This document shows positions 8,118 through 15,397 of a stretch of DNA of 64,000 nt, piece after piece. Position 1 is the stretch's first letter. Each line of letters starts with the position of its first letter. Both the position numbers and the translations under genes were made by a program. The stretch is taken from positions 373,695-437,694 of the forward strand of contig NZ_LMKN01000009.1 of assembly GCF_001421535.1 (NCBI RefSeq). The letters run 5' to 3'. Source of the stretch: Sphingomonas sp. Leaf20. Lineage in GTDB: Bacteria > Pseudomonadota > Alphaproteobacteria > Sphingomonadales > Sphingomonadaceae. A model generated the notes under the pieces. It did not search any database and had not been told where the DNA came from. It worked only from the letters and a program-made list of their open reading frames with translations.

Positions 8118-9692
8118 ATGGCCGATCCTTTTTACATCACCACCGCAATCCATTACCCCAATGGGCGACCGCATATCGGCCACGCCTATGAGATGATCGC
8201 CGCCGACGCGATCGCGCGCTTCCAGCGCCAGGCGGGGCGCGACGTGCTCTTCCAGACCGGTACCGACGAGCATGGCCTCAAGATGGTCCAGGCCGCGCGC
8301 GACCGGGGCGTGCCGGTACGCGAATTCGCCGACGAGATGTCGTCCTATTTCAGCGCGATGGCCGATCGTCTTGAGATTTCGTATGACCGGTTCATCCGCA
8401 CCGTCGACACCGATCACTATGCCGCGAGCCAGGCGATCTGGCAGGCGATGGCGGACGCCGGCGACCTGTATCTCGATCGGTACGAGGGCTGGTACTCGGT
8501 CCGCGACGAAGCATTTTACGACGAGGCCGAGTTGACCGGCGAGGGCGACGATCGCCGTTCGCCGCAGGGGACCCCGGTCGAATGGACCGCGGAGGAGACC
8601 TGGTTCTTCCGCCTGTCGAAATATCAGCAGCCGCTGCTCGATCTCTATGCGGCAAACCCCGATTTCATCCGGCCGGAAAGCCGCCGGAACGAGGTCATGC
8701 GGTTCGTCGAAGGCGGGCTGTCCGACCTGTCCGTCTCGCGGACCAGCTTCGACTGGGGCGTGCCCGTGCCCGGCAGCCCTGGACACGTCATGTATGTCTG
8801 GGTCGACGCGCTGACCAACTACCTGACGGGGACGGGCTATCCGCATACCGGCCAGAATACCGGCGCAGCGGATTCCGATCTCGCCCGCTTCTGGCCGGCG
8901 GACCTGCATCTGATCGGCAAGGACATCGTGCGCTTCCACGCGGTCTTCTGGCCCGCGTTCCTGATGTCGGCGAACATCCCGCTGCCCAAAAGCGTGTTCG
9001 GCCACGGCTTCCTGCTGACGCGCGGCGAGAAGATGTCGAAGTCGGTCGGCAACGTCGTCGATCCGATGGCGCTGGCGGATGCGTTCGGTGTCGACGCGCT
9101 GCGCTATTTCTTCCTCCGCGACGTGAGTTTCGGCCAGGACGGCAGCTATTCGCCCGAGGCGATCGTCATGCGCGTCAACGCCGAGTTGGCGAACAGCTTC
9201 GGCAATCTAGCGCAGCGGACGCTGTCGTTCATCGCCAAGAACCTCGACGGCGCGCTTCCCGCGGAGGGGACCGTCGATCCTGCCGACGGGCAGTTGATCG
9301 AGGAGGTGATCGTCGCCTGCGCGGCATTCAAGGCAGGGTTCACCGACCTTGCTTTGTCGCACGCGATCGAGGCGTGGATGCGCGGCGTCTTCGCCTGCAA
9401 CCAGTATATCGACGCGCAGGCACCCTGGGCGCTTCGCAAGACGGATCCCGAGCGCATGAACGCCGTGCTCGGCACGCTCGTCCGCGCGATCCGGATGCTG
9501 GCGATCGCGATCATCCCCGTCGTACCGAGCGCCGCCGGCAAGGTACTCGACCAGATCGGTGCCGACGCGCGCGATCATGCCGCGATTGATGACGATGGCT
9601 GGTATGCACGGACCGCGGCAAGCGCGTTCAGGATCGTCGCTCCGACCGGCGCGTTCCCTCGCCTGGAACTGCCGCAGGATGCCGAAGCCTGA
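8118..9692 (+). CDS. metG: Methionyl-tRNA synthetase
   Basis: 524 residues. Class I synthetase signatures are clear: HIGH at 19-22 (RPHIGHAYE) and KMSKS at 305-309 (GEKMSKSVGN). The connective-peptide region around residues 125-150 has no CxxC knuckles, so this is the zinc-free short form, without the C-terminal EMAPII/tRNA-binding domain. It charges tRNA-Met with methionine. A ribosome-binding-like GGAGCG lies 8-10 bases before the ATG. Its TGA overlaps the ATG of the TatD-like gene by one base, suggesting coupled translation. Confidence 0.96.
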   Translation: MADPFYITTAIHYPNGRPHIGHAYEMIAADAIARFQRQAGRDVLFQTGTDEHGLKMVQAARDRGVPVREFADEMSSYFSAMADRLEISYDRFIRTVDTDHYAASQAIWQAMADAGDLYLDRYEGWYSVRDEAFYDEAELTGEGDDRRSPQGTPVEWTAEETWFFRLSKYQQPLLDLYAANPDFIRPESRRNEVMRFVEGGLSDLSVSRTSFDWGVPVPGSPGHVMYVWVDALTNYLTGTGYPHTGQNTGAADSDLARFWPADLHLIGKDIVRFHAVFWPAFLMSANIPLPKSVFGHGFLLTRGEKMSKSVGNVVDPMALADAFGVDALRYFFLRDVSFGQDGSYSPEAIVMRVNAELANSFGNLAQRTLSFIAKNLDGALPAEGTVDPADGQLIEEVIVACAAFKAGFTDLALSHAIEAWMRGVFACNQYIDAQAPWALRKTDPERMNAVLGTLVRAIRMLAIAIIPVVPSAAGKVLDQIGADARDHAAIDDDGWYARTAASAFRIVAPTGAFPRLELPQDAEA

Positions 9693-10480
9693 TGCTTGCC
9701 GATAGCCATTGCCACCTGAACTACCCGGGTCTCGTCGAGGATCAGCCGGCGGTGCTCGAGCGGGCGCGTTCACGCGGTGTCACCGCGATGCTCAATATCT
9801 CGACGCGCGAGAGCGAATGGGATGCCGTGGTTGCGACCGCCGAGCGCGAGCCGGATGTCTGGGCGACGATCGGTATCCATCCGAACGAAGCCGATAATCA
9901 CGGCCTGGTCGATGCCGCAACGCTCGTCGACCGCGCAAAACACCCGCGGATTGTCGGGCTGGGCGAGACGGGGCTCGACTATTATCGCGAGACGTCGGAT
10001 CGCGGACGCCAGCAGGCGAGCTTCAGGGCGCATATCGACGCCGCCCGACAGACCGGGCTGCCGATCGTCGTCCACACGCGCGATGCCGAAGACGACACCG
10101 CGGCGATCCTGACGGAGGAAATGGGGAAGGGGGCCTATTCGGGGGTCATCCACTGTTTCACGGCGAGCGGAGAATTCGCCGACAAGATGCTGGATCTTGG
10201 GCTTTTCATATCGCTGTCGGGGATCGTGACGTTCAAGAATGCCCGTGATCTGCAGGCGGTCGCGGCACGGTTGCCGATCGAGCGGCTGTTGATCGAGACC
10301 GACGCGCCATTCCTGGCGCCGGTGCCGAACCGGGGCAAGACGGGCGAACCGGGATTCGTCGCGGACACGGCAAAGTTCCTTGCCGAACTGCGCGGTGAGA
10401 CACTCGAAAGCCTGACGCGCCGCACCGCAGAGAATTTCCACGCGCTCTTCAGCAAGACGAAGGATGAGGCCTCGGCGTGA
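9692..10480 (+). CDS. TatD family hydrolase/DNase
   Basis: 262 residues. The amidohydrolase-fold metal motif is present at the N-terminus (MLADSHCHLNY, His6 and His8), with Glu in GLGETGLDYYR, His in VHTRDAEDD and VIHCFTASGE, and Asp in IETDAPFLAP, all TatD signatures. The family comprises Mg-dependent 3'-5' exonucleases/D-aminoacyl hydrolases (YcfH/TatD). It sits in the conserved holB-metG-tatD-MBL order of alphaproteobacteria, overlapping metG by one base and the next gene by four. Confidence 0.93.
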   Translation: MLADSHCHLNYPGLVEDQPAVLERARSRGVTAMLNISTRESEWDAVVATAEREPDVWATIGIHPNEADNHGLVDAATLVDRAKHPRIVGLGETGLDYYRETSDRGRQQASFRAHIDAARQTGLPIVVHTRDAEDDTAAILTEEMGKGAYSGVIHCFTASGEFADKMLDLGLFISLSGIVTFKNARDLQAVAARLPIERLLIETDAPFLAPVPNRGKTGEPGFVADTAKFLAELRGETLESLTRRTAENFHALFSKTKDEASA

Positions 10481-11241
10481 AAGTAACGATACTTGGCTCT
10501 GGTACGTCGTCGGGCGTGCCGCGGATCGGCAACGACTGGGGTGCCTGCGATCCGACCGAGCCTCGCAACCGCCGTACCCGCGTTTCGGCGCTGATCGAGC
10601 ACGAGGATACGCGGATCCTCATCGACACCGGGCCTGACATGCGCGAGCAACTGCTCGCGGCGAATGTCGCGACGTTCGACGCGGTCATCTGGACGCATGA
10701 TCATGCCGATCATTGCCACGGGATCGACGATCTCCGGCAGGTCTTTCACGCCATGGGGAAGCCGGTCGTCGGCTATGCCCGGGCATCGACGCTGACCGCG
10801 CTCGAATCCCGCTTTACCTATGCGTTCAAGGGACGCAGCGGCTATCCTTCGACGATTGCGGCAAACGTCCTGCCGGACAGGCTGACGATCGGCGGGATCG
10901 ACATCAGCGTCACGGATCAGCCGCACGGCTCGATCACCGCTGCGGGGCTGCGGTTCGAGTCCGCGGGGAAGTCGATCGGCTACGCGACCGATTTCCACGA
11001 GATGACCGATGCGATGACCGCGCTGTACCAAGGGCTCGACGTCTGGATCGTCGATGCTTTGCGCAAGCGGCCGCATCCGACGCATCCGCAGCTCTCGTCG
11101 GTGCTCGATTGGGTCGAGCGGTTTCAGCCGCGCCGTACCGCGCTGATCCACATGGATCACAGCATGGACTATGCGTCGCTGCGTGCGGAACTGCCCGAGG
11201 GGGTCGAGCCGGGATATGACGGAATGGTCCTCACCGCGTAA
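10477..11241 (+). CDS. MBL-fold metallohydrolase (PhnP-like)
   Basis: 254 residues. The metallo-beta-lactamase motif HxHxDH is at 74-79 (WTHDHADHCHG), preceded by the GSGTSSGVPRIG loop typical of PhnP/RNase Z-like phosphodiesterases, and followed by distal ligands in HMDHSMDY. PhnP cleaves cyclic ribose phosphates, but this gene is in a replication/translation context, not with phn genes, so its natural substrate is open. It starts with an ATG that overlaps the TatD stop (ATGA). The dif-like site begins 15 bases after its stop. Confidence 0.88.
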   Translation: MKVTILGSGTSSGVPRIGNDWGACDPTEPRNRRTRVSALIEHEDTRILIDTGPDMREQLLAANVATFDAVIWTHDHADHCHGIDDLRQVFHAMGKPVVGYARASTLTALESRFTYAFKGRSGYPSTIAANVLPDRLTIGGIDISVTDQPHGSITAAGLRFESAGKSIGYATDFHEMTDAMTALYQGLDVWIVDALRKRPHPTHPQLSSVLDWVERFQPRRTALIHMDHSMDYASLRAELPEGVEPGYDGMVLTA

Positions 11242-11256
11242 AACGATCGCACACGT

Positions 11257-11284
11257 ATTTAACATAATGTATATTATCAATCTT
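11257..11284 (-). other. dif: Candidate chromosome dimer resolution site dif (XerCD target)
   Basis: Read on the minus strand this 28-bp block has the dif layout of 11 + 6 + 11 bases: left arm AAGATTGATAA (XerC side), centre TATACA, right arm TTATGTTAAAT (XerD side). The XerD arm is identical to that of Escherichia coli dif as I remember it, and TTATGTTAA is the most conserved part of dif across proteobacteria. The site lies in a short AT-rich intergenic gap inside GC-rich DNA. KOPS-type octamers converge on it from both sides, and gene orientation switches just after it. XerC/XerD genes are not in the window. Confidence 0.85.
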
Positions 11285-11328
11285 GCCGATGGGTGAATTG
11301 ATAGCGTCAGCCAACAGGATGTCCCCCG

Positions 11329-12075
11329 ATGATCGAGCGCCTGACCGAGATCATGAAACGTCTGCGCGATCCTGTTGCGGGCTGCGAATGGGACCGCGTC
11401 CAGACCTGGTCGACGATCGCGCCGTACACGATCGAGGAAGCCTATGAAGTGGCCGACGCGATCGAGCGCAACGACGCCGCCGATCTCAAGGACGAACTCG
11501 GCGACCTGCTGCTCCAGATCGTCTTCCACGCGCAGATCGCCGAGGATGCCGGCGCGTTCACGCTGGCGGACGTGGTCGATGCGATATCCGACAAGATGGA
11601 GCGGCGGCATCCCCATATCTTCGGCGACGCGTCGGCGTCGCCCGGCTGGGAGACGATCAAGGCTGCCGAACGGATGGCGAAGTCGGACGATGCCGCCGAC
11701 ACCAGCGCGATCACCGGTGTGGCGCTCGGCCTGCCGGCGCTGGCGCGCGCCGAAAAGCTGCAGAAGCGTGCTGCCCGTGTCGGCTTTGACTGGCCTGATG
11801 CCGCCGGGCCGCTCGCCAAGGTGCACGAGGAGATCGACGAGATCGCGACCGCAGGGCCCGATACGGTGGCCGAGGAAATGGGCGACCTGCTGTTCGCGGT
11901 GACCAACTGGGCGCGTCACCTCGGCATCGATCCGGAGGCAGCCCTGCGGCGTGGAAACGCAAAGTTCGAAGCCCGCTTCCGTGCGATGGAGCACGAAGCG
12001 GGCTCCGGATTTGCCGCCCTCACGCTCGCCGAAAAGGAAGAGCTATGGCAGGCCGTCAAGCGTCGCGGCGGCTAA
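11329..12075 (+). CDS. mazG: Nucleoside triphosphate pyrophosphohydrolase MazG
   Basis: 248 residues with two MazG repeats. Repeat 1 contains CEWDRVQTWSTIAPYTIEEAYEVADAIE and the DELGDLLLQIVFHAQIAE helix; repeat 2 contains EEIDEIATAGPDTVAEEMGDLLFAVTNWARHLG. The EExxE...ExxD metal-binding acidic residues are present in both. It hydrolyses NTPs (including non-canonical ones) to NMP and pyrophosphate and, in some bacteria, lowers ppGpp. The dif-like site lies just upstream, so its promoter must be in the 44 bases between 11285 and its ATG, or overlap the site. It converges with hflX, overlapping it by 20 bases. Confidence 0.94.
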   Translation: MIERLTEIMKRLRDPVAGCEWDRVQTWSTIAPYTIEEAYEVADAIERNDAADLKDELGDLLLQIVFHAQIAEDAGAFTLADVVDAISDKMERRHPHIFGDASASPGWETIKAAERMAKSDDAADTSAITGVALGLPALARAEKLQKRAARVGFDWPDAAGPLAKVHEEIDEIATAGPDTVAEEMGDLLFAVTNWARHLGIDPEAALRRGNAKFEARFRAMEHEAGSGFAALTLAEKEELWQAVKRRGG

Positions 12076-13348
12076 ACCGATCATAGTCCGCTTCCGAGAG
12101 ACGCACGTCGTAGGTCGTCTCGAGGCCGTCATCGTGGCTGTCGACCACCTGCCCGTGCGCGTGAAGCCATGCGGCCCCCGCCCCGTCGGTGGCGTCCAAC
12201 GTGATGTGATACCGCCGATGCGCATTGGTCAGCCTCGCCGCGACCTGCGCGATGAGGTCGTCGACCCCTTCCCCACCCAGCGCTGAAATCGCCACGACGT
12301 CATCGCGGTGCGCGGCCTCGCCCACCACTTCCTCGTGATCGGCGGGATCGAGCAGATCGAGCTTGTTCCAGACCTCGAACCGGGGCGTCGTATCGTCGAC
12401 GCCGATCTCGGCGAGCACGGTCTCGACGTCCGCGCGCTGCGCCTCGGTATCGGGATGCGCGATATCGCGCACATGGATCAGCAGATCGGCCGAGACGACC
12501 TCTTCGAGCGTCGCCTTGAACGCGGCGACGAGCTGTGTAGGGAGGTCGGAGACGAACCCGACGGTGTCCGACAGGATCGCCTTGTCGATCCCCGGCAGGC
12601 GGATCTGGCGCAGCGTCGGATCGAGCGTTGCGAACAACAGATCCTCCGCCATGACGTCCGCGCCGGTCAGCCGGTTGAACAGCGTCGACTTTCCGGCATT
12701 GGTGTAGCCGACCAGCGCGATCACCGGCCACGGCGCGCGCTGACGCCGGTCACGGTGAAGCCCGCGCGTCCGGCTGACCTGCTCCAGTTCGCGGCGCAGT
12801 CGTGCCATGCGATCACGGATCAGGCGGCGATCCGCCTCAATCTGGGTCTCGCCCGGGCCGCCGAGAAAGCCGAACCCGCCGCGCTGACGCTCGAGATGCG
12901 TCCAGCTTCTGACGAGCCGCCCGGCCTGATAGTCGAGATGTGCCAGTTCGACCTGCAACCGGCCCTCGGCGGTCGCCGCGCGTTCGCCGAAGATTTCGAG
13001 GATCAAACCTGTCCGGTCGATGACCTTCGTCTCGAGCGCCTTTTCGAGATTGCGCTGCTGGATCGGGCTGAGGCTGGCGTCGAACACGACCAGCCCGGCC
13101 TCTTCGAGGCGGACCTGCGTCGCGAGCAGTTCGACCTGCCCGCTCCCGATCAGCGTCGCCGGCTTTGCCTGCCGGACGCGATAGGCGATGCGTTCGGTGA
13201 CGACCACGCCGATCGCGGCGGCAAGACCGGCGGTCTCCTCCAGCCGCGCATCGACGTCGCGCGTCGCATCGCCCTGATCGGGCAGGACGACGATCGCACG
13301 CATACCGCGCGCGAAATCGTCGCGATCGCGTTCGAAGCCAGTGCTCAA
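12056..13348 (-). CDS. hflX: GTPase HflX
   Basis: About 430 residues from a TTG at 13348. The N-terminal HflX domain (RLEETAGLAAAIGV, RQAKPATLIGSGQVE, VVFDASLSPIQQRNLEKAL, VIDRTGLILEIF) precedes a coiled linker and the GTPase domain with G1 GYTNAGKSTLFN, G3 DTVGF and G4 NKLD. HflX binds the 50S ribosome and splits stalled ribosomes under stress. No in-frame ATG lies near the expected N-terminus except an internal one (13303); TTG AGC ACT GGC TTC matches the usual start region. It follows hfq by 25 bases, as hfq-hflX does in many proteobacteria. Confidence 0.93.
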   Translation of the reverse strand: MSTGFERDRDDFARGMRAIVVLPDQGDATRDVDARLEETAGLAAAIGVVVTERIAYRVRQAKPATLIGSGQVELLATQVRLEEAGLVVFDASLSPIQQRNLEKALETKVIDRTGLILEIFGERAATAEGRLQVELAHLDYQAGRLVRSWTHLERQRGGFGFLGGPGETQIEADRRLIRDRMARLRRELEQVSRTRGLHRDRRQRAPWPVIALVGYTNAGKSTLFNRLTGADVMAEDLLFATLDPTLRQIRLPGIDKAILSDTVGFVSDLPTQLVAAFKATLEEVVSADLLIHVRDIAHPDTEAQRADVETVLAEIGVDDTTPRFEVWNKLDLLDPADHEEVVGEAAHRDDVVAISALGGEGVDDLIAQVAARLTNAHRRYHITLDATDGAGAAWLHAHGQVVDSHDDGLETTYDVRLSEADYDRFSRRDA

Positions 13349-13373
13349 ACCGATGGTCCCGTCATCGCGCCGA

Positions 13374-13877
13374 TCATTCCTCGTCCGCTCCGTCGTCCGT
13401 CTCGTCGGTCTCTTCGGCGAGATTGAGCGGCCGCGCAGGCTGGATCGTCGACACCGCATGCTTGTAGACGAGCTGTGCCATGCCCTCGCGCTGCAGCAAC
13501 ATGCAGAACAGGTCGAATCCAGCGATCTGCCCCTGCAGCATCACGCCGTTGATGAGGAACATCGTCACGCTGTCTTCGGATTTGCGGACCGCGTTGAGGA
13601 AGATCTCCTGGAGCAGCGGCTGCTTCTTCTGATTTTCGCCGACCGAGGCGACGATCGCGTCGATGTCCATCGGACCCGCGGGCATGATCGTCGAGATCGC
13701 ATGCTTGTAGATCAGCTGGGACTGCCCATCGCGGCGCAGCAGGACGGAGAAATTATCGAACCAGGTCACGATCCCCTGGAGCTTGACGCCCTTGACGAGG
13801 AACATCGTGACGGGCGTCTTCGTGCGACGCAGCGCGTTGAGAAAGAGGTCCTGAAGCGAGCCAGTTTTTTCGGCCAA
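13374..13877 (-). CDS. hfq: RNA chaperone Hfq with two Sm domains in tandem
   Basis: 167 residues, about twice the usual Hfq. The first Sm domain (about 7-66) has [21 protein letters not shown] and the Sm2 motif YKHA at 57-60; the second (about 88-148) repeats this as [21 protein letters not shown] and YKHA at 138-141, and an acidic tail ([13 protein letters not shown]) follows. Hfq pairs small RNAs with mRNAs; a tandem protein could form the six-Sm ring from three chains. I recall duplicated Hfq being noted in Novosphingobium, so this is probably a sphingomonad trait. The start is a TTG at 13877, eight bases after an AAGGG ribosome binding site inside a hairpin. Confidence 0.95.
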   Translation of the reverse strand: MAEKTGSLQDLFLNALRRTKTPVTMFLVKGVKLQGIVTWFDNFSVLLRRDGQSQLIYKHAISTIMPAGPMDIDAIVASVGENQKKQPLLQEIFLNAVRKSEDSVTMFLINGVMLQGQIAGFDLFCMLLQREGMAQLVYKHAVSTIQPARPLNLAEETDETDDGADEE

Positions 13878-13898
13878 TGGGATAACCCTTTTATTGGC
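13873..13898 (-). promoter_or_regulatory. Hairpin sequestering the hfq ribosome binding site and start codon
   Basis: On the minus strand the RNA would read GCCAAU, then AAAA, GGG, a UUAU loop, CCC and finally AUUGGC. The outer six bases pair (GCCAAU with AUUGGC) and the inner three pair (GGG with CCC), leaving the four A residues as a bulge. The GGG is the Shine-Dalgarno core and the UUG start codon lies inside the closing AUUGGC, so both signals are paired at once. The AAUAAAA segment resembles the A-rich sequences bound by the distal face of Hfq. An autoregulatory role is inference. Confidence 0.55.
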
Positions 13899-13940
13899 GG
13901 GACTTTGCCCGCATGGCGCCGTTTCCCGGCGTCGGAGACT

Positions 13941-13957
13941 CGCCCGGTTGCCGGGCG
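13941..13957. other. Small GC-rich hairpin between ntrX and hfq
   Basis: CGCCCGG and CCGGGCG flank a TTG loop in the 139-base gap between ntrX and hfq. No T-run follows in either direction, so it may be a partial attenuator or RNA-processing stem in a polycistronic transcript, or chance in GC-rich DNA. Confidence 0.25.
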
Positions 13958-14016
13958 CGGTGCTGATCTAGGAACGCGGTGTCGTTACGTCCATAGCCTG
14001 ATACCGCGCCGCACGA

Positions 14017-15396
14017 TCATTCTTCGCGCGTTTCGGTGATCCCCAGAAGCTTCAGTTTGCGATGCAGCGCCGATCGCTCCATCCCGATGAAGCTGGCAGT
14101 GCGCGAGATATTGCCCGAGAAACGCCGGATCTGAACACGCAGATACTCGCGTTCGAACGTCTCGCGCGCCTCGCGGAGCGGCGACCCCATGATCGCGGTC
14201 CCCCCCGCCCCGCTCATGTCCCCCTGATCGCCGAGCACTTCGGCGGGCAACAGGTCGAGGTCGATCCGCCCGATGCGGTCGCCCGGCGCGAGGATGATGG
14301 TACGCTCGACGACATTGCGAAGCTGGCGGACATTGCCCGGCCAGTCATAGGATTGCAGCGCAACCATCGCGTCGGGCGCGATTTCCGGCGTCCGCACGCG
14401 GCGCTCGGCGGCATAATGCGCGATGAAATGCTGAACCAGTGCGGGAATGTCCTCACGCCGGTCCGCGAGCGGCGGAATGACCACGGGCACGACGTTCAAC
14501 CGGTAATAGAGGTCCTCGCGGAAGCGTCCCTCGGCGATCTCGTGGACGAGATCGCGCGCGGTCGCCGACACGACGCGGACATCGACCTTGACCACGCGCG
14601 TGCCACCGACGCGCGTGAAGCTCTGGTCGGTCAGCACGCGCAGGATCCGTGCCTGAGTCGCGATCGGCATGTCCGCGATCTCGTCGAGGAACAGCGTGCC
14701 GCCATGCGCCTGTTCGAGCAGCCCGGGCCGGACCACGTCGCCGGTATCCTCGGCACCGAACAGCTCCTCGTCGACGCGCTCGGGCGTCATCCGCGCGGCG
14801 CTGACGATGATAAACGGCGCGTCGGTGCGCAGGCTCCAGCCGTGGAGCAGCCGCGCGGCCACTTCCTTGCCGACCCCTGCCCCGCCCATGATCAGTACGC
14901 GGCTGCCCGTCGCGGCAACGCGCTTCAAGGTGGCACGGACGCCGTTGATCGCGCCCGAGCTTCCGGTCAGGTCGGTTTCACGACCGACCGTCGCGCGTAG
15001 CGACGCGACCTCGCGACGCAGCCGCTCGGTCTCGGTCGCACGCGCGACCATCAGCAGCAGCCGCTCGGCCTCGAAGGGCTTTTCGATAAAATCGGACGCG
15101 CCCCGGCGGATCGCCGCGACCGCGGTGTCGAGGTTCCCGTGACCCGAAATCACGAGCACCGGGATCGACGGGTCGCGCCGCTTGATCTCGTCGAGCAGTT
15201 CGAGCCCATCGAGCCGCGATCCCTGAAGCCAGACGTCCAAGAGCACCAGCGACGGCCGCCTTGCGGCGATCGCTTCCAGCGCGGCATCGCTGTCGCCGGC
15301 ATCGCGCGTCTGGTAGCCTTCGTCCTCCAGGACGCCGGCGACCAGTTCGCGAATGTCACGTTCGTCGTCCACGACGAGAATATCGAGCGCCATCAA
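14017..15396 (-). CDS. ntrX: NtrX-like sigma-54-type response regulator lacking GAFTGA
   Basis: 459 residues: receiver domain (DD at 10-11, phosphoacceptor Asp54 in LLDVWL, Lys106 in EKPF), AAA+ domain with Walker A GGAGVGKE (171-178) and Walker B FLDEIADMP, and a Fis-type helix-turn-helix (EREYLRVQIRRFSGNISRTASFIGMERSALHRKL). The GAFTGA loop that contacts sigma-54 is absent: the stretch after LFGAEDTG runs straight to VVRPGLLEQAHGGTLF. That is known for NtrX of several alphaproteobacteria, which act without sigma-54. It pairs with NtrY one base upstream and controls nitrogen, redox or envelope genes depending on the species. Confidence 0.92.
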   Translation of the reverse strand: MMALDILVVDDERDIRELVAGVLEDEGYQTRDAGDSDAALEAIAARRPSLVLLDVWLQGSRLDGLELLDEIKRRDPSIPVLVISGHGNLDTAVAAIRRGASDFIEKPFEAERLLLMVARATETERLRREVASLRATVGRETDLTGSSGAINGVRATLKRVAATGSRVLIMGGAGVGKEVAARLLHGWSLRTDAPFIIVSAARMTPERVDEELFGAEDTGDVVRPGLLEQAHGGTLFLDEIADMPIATQARILRVLTDQSFTRVGGTRVVKVDVRVVSATARDLVHEIAEGRFREDLYYRLNVVPVVIPPLADRREDIPALVQHFIAHYAAERRVRTPEIAPDAMVALQSYDWPGNVRQLRNVVERTIILAPGDRIGRIDLDLLPAEVLGDQGDMSGAGGTAIMGSPLREARETFEREYLRVQIRRFSGNISRTASFIGMERSALHRKLKLLGITETREE

Positions 15397-15397
15397 A

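Noticed and set aside
11257..11284. Interpretation of the AT-rich block as a promoter with palindromic operator (ATAAT-GTAT-ATTAT)
   Set aside because: The inverted repeat does exist, but the full 28-base 11+6+11 layout, the XerD-arm identity and the converging octamers fit dif better. A promoter function on top of it is not excluded.
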